Position numbers and translations under genes: made by a program. From assembly GCA_947628175.1 (NCBI GenBank), contig CANQZA010000019.1, forward strand, positions 1 through 32,568: a DNA stretch of 32,568 nt. The letters are read 5' to 3'. Numbering within the stretch: position 1 is the first letter of the stretch; each line of letters begins with the position of its first letter. This document shows, in pieces, positions 1 to 8,204 of the stretch. Source of the stretch: an uncultured Clostridia bacterium (GTDB lineage: Bacteria > Bacillota > Clostridia > Oscillospirales > Acutalibacteraceae). The notes beneath the pieces were generated by a model. That model ran no database searches, had not been told where the DNA came from, and saw only the letters and a program-made list of their open reading frames with translations.

Positions 1-1
1 C

Positions 2-880
2 CTGCCTAAAGAGACAGATGCTGCCGAAACCGTTGCAGTCAATGATAATGCCGCAATGGATGATCCTGTCAAGGTTTATCTCAAGGAGATAGGACGAGTC
101 CCTCTGCTTACTGCCGAGGAGGAAATTGAGCTGGCAATCAGAATAGCTGACGATGATCAAAGTGCAAAAAAGAGACTTGCCGAAGCAAATCTTCGTCTGG
201 TTGTCAGCATTGCCAAAAGATATGTAGGAAGAGGAATGCAGTTTCTTGATTTGATTCAGGAGGGCAATCTCGGTCTTATAAAAGCTGTTGATAAATTCGA
301 TTATACAAAGGGCTTTAAGTTTTCAACATATGCGACTTGGTGGATAAGACAGGCCATTACCCGTGCTATTGCCGATCAGGCAAGAACAATAAGAATTCCC
401 GTGCATATGGTTGAGACAATCAATAAGGTAAAAAAGGCTAACAGCCAGCTTCTTCATACTAACGGAAGAGAGCCCACACCGGATGAAATTGCGGATTTTC
501 TTGAAATGCCCGTAGAAAAAGTAAGAGAGATTCTTCGTGTCGCACAGGAGCCCGTCTCTCTTGAAACACCGATTGGCGAGGAAGAGGATTCGCACCTTGG
601 TGATTTTATTCCCGATGATGAGGCCCTTGCTCCTGCTGATGCCGCTTCCATGAGCCTTCTTAAAGAACAGCTTTCGGAGGTTCTTAGAACATTGACACCG
701 AGGGAGGAAAAGGTGCTCTCTCTCAGATTCGGTCTTGAAGACGGAAATCCCAAAACGCTTGAAGAGGTGGGAAGGGAATTCAATGTCACAAGAGAAAGGA
801 TAAGGCAGATTGAAGCAAAGGCTCTCAGAAAGCTCCGCCACCCGAGCAGAAGTAAAAAATTAAAGGATTTTTTGGACTGA
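2..880 (+). CDS. rpoD: RNA polymerase primary sigma factor RpoD (5' end missing)
   Basis: Primary sigma factor that directs RNA polymerase to housekeeping promoters. The frame is already open at base 2, so the first ~80-90 residues (region 1.1) lie outside the window; the ATG at 56 is internal. What is visible, in order: region 1.2 ([11 protein letters not shown]), region 2 with the core-binding segment and the region 2.3/2.4 promoter-melting and -10 recognition helix ([14 protein letters not shown]), region 3, and region 4 ending in the -35-binding helix-turn-helix ([20 protein letters not shown]) and the usual KLKDFLD tail. About 292 residues are seen of an expected ~360-380. The match to the RpoD/SigA family is close across the visible length; an alternative sigma factor would not carry this region 1.2/2 combination. 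The stop codon overlaps the next ATG by one base, so translation is probably coupled. Confidence 0.96.
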   Translation: MPKETDAAETVAVNDNAAMDDPVKVYLKEIGRVPLLTAEEEIELAIRIADDDQSAKKRLAEANLRLVVSIAKRYVGRGMQFLDLIQEGNLGLIKAVDKFDYTKGFKFSTYATWWIRQAITRAIADQARTIRIPVHMVETINKVKKANSQLLHTNGREPTPDEIADFLEMPVEKVREILRVAQEPVSLETPIGEEEDSHLGDFIPDDEALAPADAASMSLLKEQLSEVLRTLTPREEKVLSLRFGLEDGNPKTLEEVGREFNVTRERIRQIEAKALRKLRHPSRSKKLKDFLD

Positions 881-1113
881 TGACGCAAGAAAAAATTGAC
901 AGAATAAATGAGCTTGCTCATAAATCAAAATCGGTCGGACTTACCGAAGAGGAAAAGAAAGAGCAGGCCTTATTGAGAAGAGAATATATTGATTCTTTTA
1001 AGGCGAGTCTTGTAGGGCAGCTTGAAAACACATATATTGTTGATAAAAACGGAAACAAAAAGAGGATTAAAAGAAAAAATAATGTCAAAACTGATAATTA
1101 TAGAGGGTCTTGA
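880..1113 (+). CDS. UPF0291 (DUF896, YnzC-like) small protein
   Basis: A 77-residue cytoplasmic protein of the UPF0291/DUF896 family. The signature is clear: IDRINELAHKSK near the N-terminus, then GLTEEEKKEQALLRREYI and a basic end. Bacillus YnzC, a member of this family, is a short helical hairpin whose exact job is uncertain; a link to the SOS/cell-division gene neighbourhood in Bacillus is known only by context. The start ATG overlaps the rpoD stop (TGATG), and the last ~32 bases overlap the start of the thymidylate kinase gene in another frame. The C-terminal tail after about residue 55 is Lys/Arg/Asn-rich and is the part encoded in the overlap. The family is certain; the function is unknown. 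Confidence 0.88.
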   Translation: MTQEKIDRINELAHKSKSVGLTEEEKKEQALLRREYIDSFKASLVGQLENTYIVDKNGNKKRIKRKNNVKTDNYRGS

Positions 1114-1744
1114 TGGCAGCGGAAAATCGACTCAGACAAGGCTTCTTGAAGAGTATTTCACTAAAAGAAATATTAAACATAAAAAAATAAAGCTCCCCGA
1201 TTATGACAGCCCGTCAAGTACATTGGTAAAGATGTATCTTGCCGGAAAATTCGGACAAGATGCCGATAGTGTAAATGCCTATGCCGCCGGCGCATTTTAT
1301 GCGGTTGACCGCTTTGCGTCCTATAAGCTCCATTGGGGCGGCGATTATGAAAACGGCACCCTTATTCTTGCTGACAGATATGCAACATCAAATTCCATTT
1401 ATCAGATGGAAAAGCTCTGCGAAAGCGATTGGGACGAATACCTTGAGTGGTCATATGACTTTGAATACAACAGAATCGGTATACCGAAACCCGACCTTGT
1501 GATATATCTGGATATGCCTGTTGATATCTCGCAGAGGCTTATGTCAGAGAGATATAACGGGGATGAAAGCAAAAAAGATGTCCATGAGTCGGATACGGCG
1601 TTTCTGAACAGGTGCAGAAAATCTGCGCTTTATGCCGCCAAAAAGCAGGGCTGGTTTGTTATTCCGTGTTCTGATGGTGAACATCCACTTGCGCCTGATG
1701 TCATTCACAACAAAATTATCAGTTGTATTAATGAGGAAATATAA
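1082..1744 (+). CDS. tmk: Thymidylate kinase
   Basis: dTMP kinase: phosphorylates dTMP to dTDP with ATP, for DNA precursor supply. The 220-residue protein starts MSKLIIIEGLDGSGKST, which is the P-loop (GLDGSGKST, residues ~8-16). The DRY segment (ADRYATSN, near residue 100) binds the nucleotide phosphate. A YLDMPVDISQRLMSERY stretch with following basic/acidic residues corresponds to the core plus LID region. I placed the start at the ATG at 1082, because an in-frame ATG 60 bases upstream would add a Lys-rich stretch with no family match and lies deep in the preceding gene. The gene overlaps the UPF0291 gene by 32 bases. Its stop codon is followed after one base by the next start. Length and motifs fit the family well, though the region around residues 50-100 is more divergent than typical. 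Confidence 0.92.
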   Translation: MSKLIIIEGLDGSGKSTQTRLLEEYFTKRNIKHKKIKLPDYDSPSSTLVKMYLAGKFGQDADSVNAYAAGAFYAVDRFASYKLHWGGDYENGTLILADRYATSNSIYQMEKLCESDWDEYLEWSYDFEYNRIGIPKPDLVIYLDMPVDISQRLMSERYNGDESKKDVHESDTAFLNRCRKSALYAAKKQGWFVIPCSDGEHPLAPDVIHNKIISCINEEI

Positions 1745-1745
1745 A

Positions 1746-2633
1746 ATGCTGCAATTTAAAAAACCTGAAATAGAGGATAAATCTTGGGTTGACAAATGTC
1801 TGTCCTATGCTCAGAGTATGAATTGTGAATATACTTTCGGAAATATTTATGTGTGGAGCACCGCTTATTCGACAACAATCTGCAAGTATAATGATTTTCT
1901 TATGTGCCGTTGGGGAAAGGGGAAAGATTTACAGTATTCCGTGCCGATAGGAAAAGGAGATTTCAGGGATGCAGTAAACAGGCTGATATACGATTCAAAA
2001 GAGCTCGGAATTAAACTGCGTATCTACGGTGTGACCGCCAATTATAAAAAACTGCTTGACAAATATTTTCCAAATCAATTTTCTTATATTGAAAACGATG
2101 GTTTTGATGATTATATATATTCCGTGGAAAAAATGGCAAGCCTCAGCGGTAAAAAATATCACGGAAAAAGAAATCATATAACTAATTTTAAAAAAAATAA
2201 TCCGAATTGGTCATTTGAAACAATTACAAGAGATAACATCAGTGAATGTATTAAACTGCATTCAGAATGGATTTCCCATCACGATGATGACTCGGATTAT
2301 TCCTTTGAGTTTGAGGCGGTACTGACCGCGTTTGAAAACTATGAGGCGCTTAATCTGGTCGGCGGAGTGATAAAAATTGATAATAATGCCGTGGCCTATA
2401 CGCTCGGAGAAAGACAGAGCAATAACCTTTTTGTAACCCATTTTGAAAAAGCTCCTGCCGACTTGCAGGGTGCGTATCCTATAATAAATCAGGAATTTAC
2501 CAAAAACTGTCTTATGGAATATGAATATGTGAACAGAGAAGAGGATCTCGGTCTTGACGGACTGCGCAGAGCAAAACAGTCTTATTATCCCGAAATAAGG
2601 CTTAAAAAATCCATTGCAGTGTATGGTGGATAA
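1746..2633 (+). CDS. DUF2156 / LPG-synthetase C-terminal-like protein
   Basis: A 295-residue cytoplasmic protein related to the DUF2156 family, whose fold is two GNAT-like acyltransferase domains, as in the C-terminal part of phosphatidylglycerol lysyltransferase. Recognisable stretches are the N-terminal CEYTFGNIYVW, the central SGKKYHGKRNHITNF (residues ~135-150, typical of this family) and the C-terminal YEYVNREEDLGLDGLRRAKQ. The start is the ATG at 1746, one base after the tmk stop; a longer in-frame reading from 1632 would only overlap tmk. The substrate is unknown: no membrane segments are present, so a lipid role is not implied. It sits directly before a GNAT acetyltransferase that overlaps it by one base, and the two may act together. 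Confidence 0.8.
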   Translation: MLQFKKPEIEDKSWVDKCLSYAQSMNCEYTFGNIYVWSTAYSTTICKYNDFLMCRWGKGKDLQYSVPIGKGDFRDAVNRLIYDSKELGIKLRIYGVTANYKKLLDKYFPNQFSYIENDGFDDYIYSVEKMASLSGKKYHGKRNHITNFKKNNPNWSFETITRDNISECIKLHSEWISHHDDDSDYSFEFEAVLTAFENYEALNLVGGVIKIDNNAVAYTLGERQSNNLFVTHFEKAPADLQGAYPIINQEFTKNCLMEYEYVNREEDLGLDGLRRAKQSYYPEIRLKKSIAVYGG

Positions 2634-3091
2634 TGATGATTGAATATGTAAACGACCTCAGCAAGATAACACCTCTCTGGCAGGAGGCATTCGGCGACAG
2701 CACAGAGGATATCGTATTTTTTTTGGATAACTGTGTAAATAAGTCCTGCATGGCGGTATATGACCGCGGCAAGCCTGTTTCCATGCTGTTTTTGGTTGAC
2801 TGTACCGTGGATAATAAAAAATCAAAATACATATACGCTGCCTGTACTTTTAAAAAGTATATGGGTTTAGGATATATGACAAATCTGCTTGAATTTTGCG
2901 GAAGAAAATATAATAATCTCTGCCTTATTCCGGCAGATGAAGCGCTTGTTGGGTTTTATGAAAAAAGAGGATTTGAAAAAAGACTCCCTCTGAAAGCTCT
3001 GTGCTTTGATGAAACAGATGAAATTAAAGAATATCTTTTTGAGGGATGCGCTTTGAAAAAGCCTTTTGTCTTAATTTATAAAGGAGAATGA
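2633..3091 (+). CDS. GNAT-family N-acetyltransferase
   Basis: A 152-residue GNAT-fold acyltransferase, likely using acetyl-CoA on an unknown amine. The visible signature is the segment around residues 75-125: YAACTFKKYMGLGYMTNLLEF, in which the usual R/Q-x-x-G-x-G/A acetyl-CoA loop appears as KKYMGLGY, followed by LIPADEALVGFYEKRGFEK, the classic 'FYEKxGF' end of the domain. The N-terminal part (WQEAFGDSTEDIVFFLDN) resembles acetyltransferases that sit next to DUF2156 proteins in Clostridia. The ATG overlaps the stop of the upstream gene (TAATG). The stop TGA lies between the SD of the next gene and its start. Fold assignment is good; substrate is not known. Confidence 0.82.
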   Translation: MMIEYVNDLSKITPLWQEAFGDSTEDIVFFLDNCVNKSCMAVYDRGKPVSMLFLVDCTVDNKKSKYIYAACTFKKYMGLGYMTNLLEFCGRKYNNLCLIPADEALVGFYEKRGFEKRLPLKALCFDETDEIKEYLFEGCALKKPFVLIYKGE

Positions 3092-3093
3092 TT

Positions 3094-3633
3094 ATGGTTT
3101 ATGTTTTTTTAGCAGACGGTTTTGAAATAATAGAAGCGCTTGCGCCTGTGGATATGCTCAGACGGGCCAAAATTGATACCGTCACTGTCGGTGTTACCGG
3201 AAGAACTGTTAAATCCTCATGCGGTGTTGAAGTGACTGCCGATATCACAATAGACGAGTTTGAATATCGTGATGTTCAGGCAATTGTTTTTCCGGGAGGA
3301 TATCAGGGAACGCTTAATCTTGAAAAGTGTGCTGCCGTTCAGTCTGCAATTGACAAAGCTGCTGACGACGGCAAATATATATGCGCTATTTGTGCATCAC
3401 CATCTATTTTGGGACATAAGGGACTTCTCAGAGGTAAGACGGCAATCGCTTTTCCCGGTTTTGAGGATTCACTTGAGGGTGCTGTCATCTCTGATAAGCA
3501 TGTTGTTACAGACGGTAAATACATAACAGCAAAGGGCGCAGGTGTGTCTGTTGAATTTGGTCTTGAAATTGTAAAAGCCCTTGCGGGTGAGAAACTTTCA
3601 AATCAAATCAGGGGAACCATACAGTGTCTTTAA
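3094..3633 (+). CDS. DJ-1/PfpI family protein
   Basis: A 179-residue protein of the DJ-1/ThiJ/PfpI superfamily, class I glutamine-amidotransferase-like fold. The conserved pair of residues is visible: Glu14 (FEIIEALAP) and the nucleophile-elbow Cys100 (YICAICASP), matching Glu18 and Cys106 of human DJ-1. The end motif ITAKGAGVSVEFGLEIV is also typical. Family members act as glyoxalase/deglycase-like or redox-sensing proteins, or as chaperones; which applies cannot be read from sequence. I prefer the ATG at 3094 to the one at 3088, because the SD AAGGAG (3081-3086) is 7 bases from 3094 but only one base from 3088. The preceding gene's stop lies between SD and start, indicating coupled translation. 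Confidence 0.9.
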   Translation: MVYVFLADGFEIIEALAPVDMLRRAKIDTVTVGVTGRTVKSSCGVEVTADITIDEFEYRDVQAIVFPGGYQGTLNLEKCAAVQSAIDKAADDGKYICAICASPSILGHKGLLRGKTAIAFPGFEDSLEGAVISDKHVVTDGKYITAKGAGVSVEFGLEIVKALAGEKLSNQIRGTIQCL

Positions 3634-4193
3634 AACAGAATTTAAGAAAACAGCTCAGACAAAAAAGAAGGAATATTAAATCCAAAAGCTCATTTGACAG
3701 AATAATATGCGAAAATCTGATATGCTGTGACGAATATCTTAATGCAAAGACTGTGCTTTTTTATGCTGCTCTGGACGAGGAAATCAATATTGATTCCTGC
3801 ATTCATGACGCTCTTTTGCTGGGTAAGGCTGTGGCATTGCCTGTCTGTATGGATTCTGATGGCAATATGGAATTCTATTATATCCATTCGCTTGATGAAC
3901 TAAAAAGCGGCACTTTCGGCGTCAGAGAGCCTGATATCAGCAAATGTACACCTGTAACGGAATTTTCATCATCAATATGTATTGTTCCCGCAATTTCATA
4001 TGATAAAAGAGGCTACAGACTTGGATACGGAAAAGGATATTATGATAAATTTTTAGAAAAAATTAATATTATTTCTGTCGGTTTGTGCTATAATGAATTA
4101 ATTGTTGACGAGCTTCCAAATGATGAGTATGATATTCCTGTTAACTGTATTATTTCCCAGAACGGCATATACAGAGTAAGGCAAGGAGAATGA
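3624..4193 (+). CDS. 5-formyltetrahydrofolate cyclo-ligase
   Basis: MTHFS family: ATP-dependent conversion of 5-formyl-THF to 5,10-methenyl-THF, returning folate to the one-carbon pool. The 189-residue protein has the basic N-terminal helix (LRKQLRQKRR), the substrate-binding stretch VLFYAALDEEINID, and the hallmark GYRLGYGKGYYDKFL near residue 135, which forms the ATP/Mg site. The start is GTG at 3624, overlapping the end of the DJ-1 gene by ten bases, with AGGGG about ten bases upstream. The gene is followed directly by mltG, whose SD lies inside its last codons. Length and motifs are normal for the family. Confidence 0.93.
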   Translation: MSLKQNLRKQLRQKRRNIKSKSSFDRIICENLICCDEYLNAKTVLFYAALDEEINIDSCIHDALLLGKAVALPVCMDSDGNMEFYYIHSLDELKSGTFGVREPDISKCTPVTEFSSSICIVPAISYDKRGYRLGYGKGYYDKFLEKINIISVGLCYNELIVDELPNDEYDIPVNCIISQNGIYRVRQGE

Positions 4194-4195
4194 AT

Positions 4196-5443
4196 ATGGA
4201 TAACGATAATTTTACACTGAATGAAACGGGTATTAATCCAACCAATACTGCCGGTAATGAAAATGATATTTACTTTTCCAATGTAAAGCCGGCCTCAAAA
4301 CCGGAATCCGAAAAAACGCCTGATGCTCCTGCGGTAAGAAGATCTGCTCCTAAAAAGAGGAAATCACAGGGAATTGCAGGCACATATCTTTTTTTCATAA
4401 TTGTTATTGCCGCGTCAATGATTTTGTCAGTTTATGCCATTTTTTGCATGAATGATATTCTTGCAATAACCAAAACCAATTCTACCGTTACAGTAAGCCT
4501 CAACGAACAGATTGACGATATAGGCGAAGCTGTAAATGTTCTTGCCGATAACGGTCTTATTAAATGTAAAAATTTCTGCAAACTTTTTGCGAATTACAGA
4601 AAGGCGGAAATTGACGGGCCTTATGAACCGGGGGTATATTATCTTTCAGGAAAAATGGGTCTTGAGGGAATGCTTCTTACTTTAAGAGGAAATGCCGCCA
4701 CGGCGGAAACTGTTCCGTTAACCTTCCCGGAAGGCTTTACTACACCTGAGATAATTGACAAGCTTGTTGCAAACGAAGTCTGTGACAAAGCCTCTCTGCT
4801 CTCTGTTATAGAAACAATTAATTATTCCTATTCGCTTGTAAATTCACTTGAAGCAAGTGAGGAAATTCCTTACAGACTGGAGGGTTACCTTTTCCCGGAC
4901 ACCTATGATTTCTATATTGGTGAGAGCGCATCATCGGTTATTAAAAAATTTCTCGCAAACGGTGATAAACGAATAACCGAAAAGTACAGAAAAAGAGCGG
5001 AAGAGCTCGGTTATTCCATGAATGATATTATTATAATTGCCTCAATTATTCAGAAAGAAGCAGGCAATGAGGATCAGATGAAAACGATTTCAGCAGTAAT
5101 TCACAACCGTCTGAAGGATAAGGCGAATTTCCCGTCGCTCGGATGTGATTCGACTGCCGATTATATTAAAAATAAGGTTGCGCCGTCGCTCTCTTCTACC
5201 TCTGCCCATACGGCTGATTATTATTTAAAATATTACAGCACTGCGCAAAGCTCTACCGTTGTTGGTCTACCTAAGGGGCCTATATGTAATCCCGGACTTG
5301 TCGCGATTAAGGCCGCCCTTTATCCTGCCGATAATGATTATTACTATTTCTTCCACGATACGAACGGAAATTTGTACACTGCAAAAACTTATTCTGAATT
5401 CAAGGACAAGGTTGCTGCTTATGCACCTTACCTCAATTACTGA
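4196..5443 (+). CDS. mltG: Endolytic transglycosylase MltG (YceG-like)
   Basis: Membrane-anchored murein endolytic transglycosylase that cleaves nascent glycan strands and is thought to set strand length. The 415-residue protein has an acidic cytoplasmic tail (~1-60), a single membrane helix at ~62-84 (FFIIVIAASMILSVYAIF) and an extracellular YceG domain. Visible hallmarks are PEGFTTPEIIDKL, LEGYLFPDTYDF, ASIIQKEAG with the presumed catalytic Glu288, AVIHNRL, and GLPKGPICNPG (usually GLPPGPI). The N-terminal tail is longer than in Bacillus YrrL-type proteins, and its function is unknown. I chose ATG 4196 over 4190, since AGGAGA at 4184-4189 leaves proper spacing only to 4196. The next gene is a U32 peptidase, as in the yrrL-yrrN/O neighbourhood of Bacillus. 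Confidence 0.94.
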   Translation: MDNDNFTLNETGINPTNTAGNENDIYFSNVKPASKPESEKTPDAPAVRRSAPKKRKSQGIAGTYLFFIIVIAASMILSVYAIFCMNDILAITKTNSTVTVSLNEQIDDIGEAVNVLADNGLIKCKNFCKLFANYRKAEIDGPYEPGVYYLSGKMGLEGMLLTLRGNAATAETVPLTFPEGFTTPEIIDKLVANEVCDKASLLSVIETINYSYSLVNSLEASEEIPYRLEGYLFPDTYDFYIGESASSVIKKFLANGDKRITEKYRKRAEELGYSMNDIIIIASIIQKEAGNEDQMKTISAVIHNRLKDKANFPSLGCDSTADYIKNKVAPSLSSTSAHTADYYLKYYSTAQSSTVVGLPKGPICNPGLVAIKAALYPADNDYYYFFHDTNGNLYTAKTYSEFKDKVAAYAPYLNY

Positions 5444-5449
5444 TTGTTT

Positions 5450-6676
5450 ATGAGAAATATTGAACTTTTGTCACCGGCAGGTGATTTTGAAAGACTGAAA
5501 CTTGCTCTCAAATTCGGTGCCGACGCCGTTTATCTCGGCGGTGAATTATTCACAATGCGCACAAATCCGTCAAATTTTAATCCGGATGAGCTGAAAAATG
5601 CGGTTTCTCTTGTGCATTCGTACGGAAAAAGAGTGTATCTTACCTGTAATACACTGCCGAGGAATAATGAAATTCAGTTTTTGCCTGATTTTTTAAAATA
5701 TGCTGAAGACATAGGTGTTGATGCTTTTATCATAGCCGATATTGGCGTTATGGCGATGGCGAAAAAATATGCTCCTGATGTTGAAATTCATATGTCAACC
5801 CAGGCCGGAATTGTGAATTACCAGACAGCCGGTACATTTTATGAAATGGGCGCAAAGCGTATTGTGACAGCAAGAGAGCTGTCGCTTGATGAGATTAGGT
5901 TAATCAGGGATAAAACGCCGCCGGACCTTGAAATAGAAGTTTTTGTGCACGGCGCCATGTGTATGAGCTTTTCGGGCAGATGTATATTGTCAGACTATAT
6001 GGTAGGCAGAGATGCCAATCGCGGTGATTGCGCACAACCCTGCCGATGGAAATATCATCTTGTTGAGGAAACACGACCCGGTCAGTATTTCCCCATTAAT
6101 CAGGAAGATGATGGAACCTATATTTTCAATTCACGCGATTTATGTATGATTGAGCATATACCTGAGCTTGTTGATGCGGGCGTTGATTCGTTTAAGATTG
6201 AGGGAAGAGCAAAAAGTGAGTATTATACGGCGATAGTGACATACGCCTACAGAAATGCCGTTGACGCCTTTCTGCAAAATCCCTCGCCTGATTTTAAAGT
6301 ACCGCAATGGATTCTTGATGAAATGGATAAAATGAGCCACCGTGAATATACGACGGGTTTTAATTTCGGTCCTATGAAAAACGGTCAGGTACTTGATACG
6401 GGAGGTTATATACGCAATTGGGATGTTTGCGCGCTTTATAAGGATTACCGTGACGGACGCCTTGTTGTAGAGCAGAGAAACCGCTTTTATCAGGGCGATA
6501 CGCTCGAGGTTGTTGAACCGAATAAAAAGCCGTATACCATCAGAGTGGATGAACTTTATAATGTTACGGAGGGAGTCTATTCCGATGTGGCAAATAAAGC
6601 AACAAATACATATTCATTTAAATGTGATACGGATGTTTCCAAAGATGCTGTTTTTAGGCGTCAAAAAACAGAATAA
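5450..6676 (+). CDS. U32 family peptidase, TrhP/YegQ-like (tRNA hydroxylation)
   Basis: A 408-residue U32-family protein beginning MRNIELLSPAGDFERLKLAL, the usual N-terminus of the family, with FGADAVYLGGE following. Four cysteines at 171, 178, 194 and 198 have the C-x6-C-x15-C-x3-C spacing seen in U32 proteins that carry an iron-sulfur cluster. The MCMSFSGRC and GDCAQPCRW stretches contain them. Bacterial relatives (TrhP/YegQ; YrrN/YrrO in Bacillus) are needed for prephenate-dependent 5-hydroxylation of tRNA uridine 34, rather than for proteolysis. The C-terminal ~90 residues form a small beta domain also typical of TrhP. Start: ATG 5450 is preferred over TTG 5444; no strong SD is visible, so coupling to mltG (6-base gap) is likely. 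Assignment to TrhP rather than another U32 branch is by context and length. Confidence 0.87.
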   Translation: MRNIELLSPAGDFERLKLALKFGADAVYLGGELFTMRTNPSNFNPDELKNAVSLVHSYGKRVYLTCNTLPRNNEIQFLPDFLKYAEDIGVDAFIIADIGVMAMAKKYAPDVEIHMSTQAGIVNYQTAGTFYEMGAKRIVTARELSLDEIRLIRDKTPPDLEIEVFVHGAMCMSFSGRCILSDYMVGRDANRGDCAQPCRWKYHLVEETRPGQYFPINQEDDGTYIFNSRDLCMIEHIPELVDAGVDSFKIEGRAKSEYYTAIVTYAYRNAVDAFLQNPSPDFKVPQWILDEMDKMSHREYTTGFNFGPMKNGQVLDTGGYIRNWDVCALYKDYRDGRLVVEQRNRFYQGDTLEVVEPNKKPYTIRVDELYNVTEGVYSDVANKATNTYSFKCDTDVSKDAVFRRQKTE

Positions 6677-6682
6677 AAATAT

Positions 6683-6714
6683 ACCCCTGTGTAAAAATAC
6701 ATAGGGGTGTTTTT
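6683..6714 (+). terminator. Hairpin with U-run directly before the PBP start; may also cover its SD
   Basis: Left arm ACCCCTGTGT (6683-6692) pairs with ACATAGGGGT (6699-6708), ten pairs with one G-U, around a 6-base A-rich loop, followed by GTTTTT. It has the look of an intrinsic terminator for the upstream operon. However, the PBP ATG is at 6715, and the only SD-like sequence (AGGGGTG, 6703-6709) is in the right arm. The hairpin could therefore attenuate transcription, hide the SD, or both. Confidence 0.7.
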
Positions 6715-8181
6715 ATGCGCAAAAGAATTATTGCAATGATCTGTGTTTTTGTACTTATGTTTACAGGCACTGCAGTAAGGTGCTTTATTATTTCCGTCAG
6801 CAGCGCTTATACGGTTTCACAGGGTTATAACAGCTACACGATCAACTTGGGACACCTCTATACAAACCTGTATGACTGTAAAGGAGAATTGCTTAACAAT
6901 AATACAAAATCACTTGTCGCAATAATAAGACCGAATGAGAAATGTATGTCTGAATTGAAACTGCTGTTTCATTCTGATGAAGTAAAAAAAATAACAAAAG
7001 AGCTCTCAAAGGGTTATCCCGTTGTTAAGAAGATAGATAAATACGCTAAAACAAAATATATTAAAATTGTGGAAACAATAGAAGAGAACGGAAAAAATAT
7101 GCTTGCGCGGCATATGCTTGATAAAAATTACGGCGGTCTTGAACAGTATGTAAGTACCGAGATAGGCTCGCTCTCTGTCAATTTTTCAGTTGATGCGTTA
7201 GGCAGAATTCTTTCGGGAGATGAGGGAACTCTGATAGATAACGACTATGATTCGCGAGACGGAGAAATGGTTTCTATAAACGGTGATATCCAAAAAATAG
7301 CCGAAGATGCCGCAAAAACAATACCAAAGGGTGCGGTTGTCGTTATGAATATTGAAAACGCACAGATTCTTGCGAGTGTCAGCAGAGGAGATGATTATAT
7401 AAACCGCGCGGTAAGCGCATACGCGGTCGGCTCTGTTTTTAAGCTTGTGGTATGCGCGAGTGCTCTTGAAAACAGAATATCACCGCTCTACCGCTGTACA
7501 AGCAGCATCACTGTGGGAGATACAACATTTCATTGCCAGAAAAATCATTCACACGGAATTCAGTCGATGAGAAATGCGCTCGCAAATTCCTGTAACTGCT
7601 ATTTTGTCAACCTTGCGCTGAAAATCGGCAGGGATAAACTTTATCAAACGGCCAAAAAGCTCGGCTTCGCAGAAGAGTTTAATCTTTTTGGGGAAAAATG
7701 GACTGTAAAGGCAGGAACCTTTCCAACAAAAAACGACCTTCTTTCGGCGGGTCAGCTTGCTTTAATCGGTTTTGGTCAGGGTAAGCTGACCGACTCTCCC
7801 GTTCATTTTGCCTCTGTAATATCCTGTTTTGCAAATGGAGGTCACTATAATTATCCGACCCTTGATTTAGTTGAATCTTCAGAGAATACCACAATAGATA
7901 GTACAATATGTAATAAAATATTAAAATATATGAGATATGTTGTGAGCAACGGAACAGGCTTTGCCGCCGATTATAAAAACGCTGCCGCGGGTAAGACTGC
8001 AACCGCGCAGAGCGGCACTTATGTTAATGGTAGGGAAGTTCTTCTTACATGGTTTGCGGGAATTTATCCATATGAATATCCCAAATATGCAATTGTGGTT
8101 ATGCGGGAAAACGGCAGCAGCGGCGCTGAGGATTGTTGTCCCGTTTTTCGTACTATTGTTGAAAAACTGAATCATTTGTAG
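6715..8181 (+). CDS. Class B penicillin-binding protein-like transpeptidase
   Basis: A 488-residue membrane-anchored D,D-transpeptidase-like protein that would cross-link peptidoglycan. An N-terminal membrane helix (residues ~4-28) is followed by a short dimerisation-type region and a transpeptidase domain. Active-site motifs: SxxK with Ser240 (YAVGSVFK), SxN as Ser292-Cys293-Asn294 (LANSCN), and KTA at 427-429 (AGKTATAQSG), where most class B PBPs have KTG. It is short for a class B PBP and has no PASTA domain, like the PbpA/elongasome-type proteins of Clostridia. Which process it serves (elongation, division or spore cortex) cannot be decided. It is separated from upstream genes by a terminator-like hairpin and lies 23 bases before a WYL regulator. 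The nearest SD is in that hairpin. Confidence 0.9.
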   Translation: MRKRIIAMICVFVLMFTGTAVRCFIISVSSAYTVSQGYNSYTINLGHLYTNLYDCKGELLNNNTKSLVAIIRPNEKCMSELKLLFHSDEVKKITKELSKGYPVVKKIDKYAKTKYIKIVETIEENGKNMLARHMLDKNYGGLEQYVSTEIGSLSVNFSVDALGRILSGDEGTLIDNDYDSRDGEMVSINGDIQKIAEDAAKTIPKGAVVVMNIENAQILASVSRGDDYINRAVSAYAVGSVFKLVVCASALENRISPLYRCTSSITVGDTTFHCQKNHSHGIQSMRNALANSCNCYFVNLALKIGRDKLYQTAKKLGFAEEFNLFGEKWTVKAGTFPTKNDLLSAGQLALIGFGQGKLTDSPVHFASVISCFANGGHYNYPTLDLVESSENTTIDSTICNKILKYMRYVVSNGTGFAADYKNAAAGKTATAQSGTYVNGREVLLTWFAGIYPYEYPKYAIVVMRENGSSGAEDCCPVFRTIVEKLNHL

Positions 8182-8204
8182 TATACTGTCGTTGAGGTGG
8201 TATT

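Noticed and set aside
323-921. Two minus-strand frames opposite rpoD
   Set aside because: Complementary shadows of a conserved sigma factor; low-complexity Ser-rich translation.
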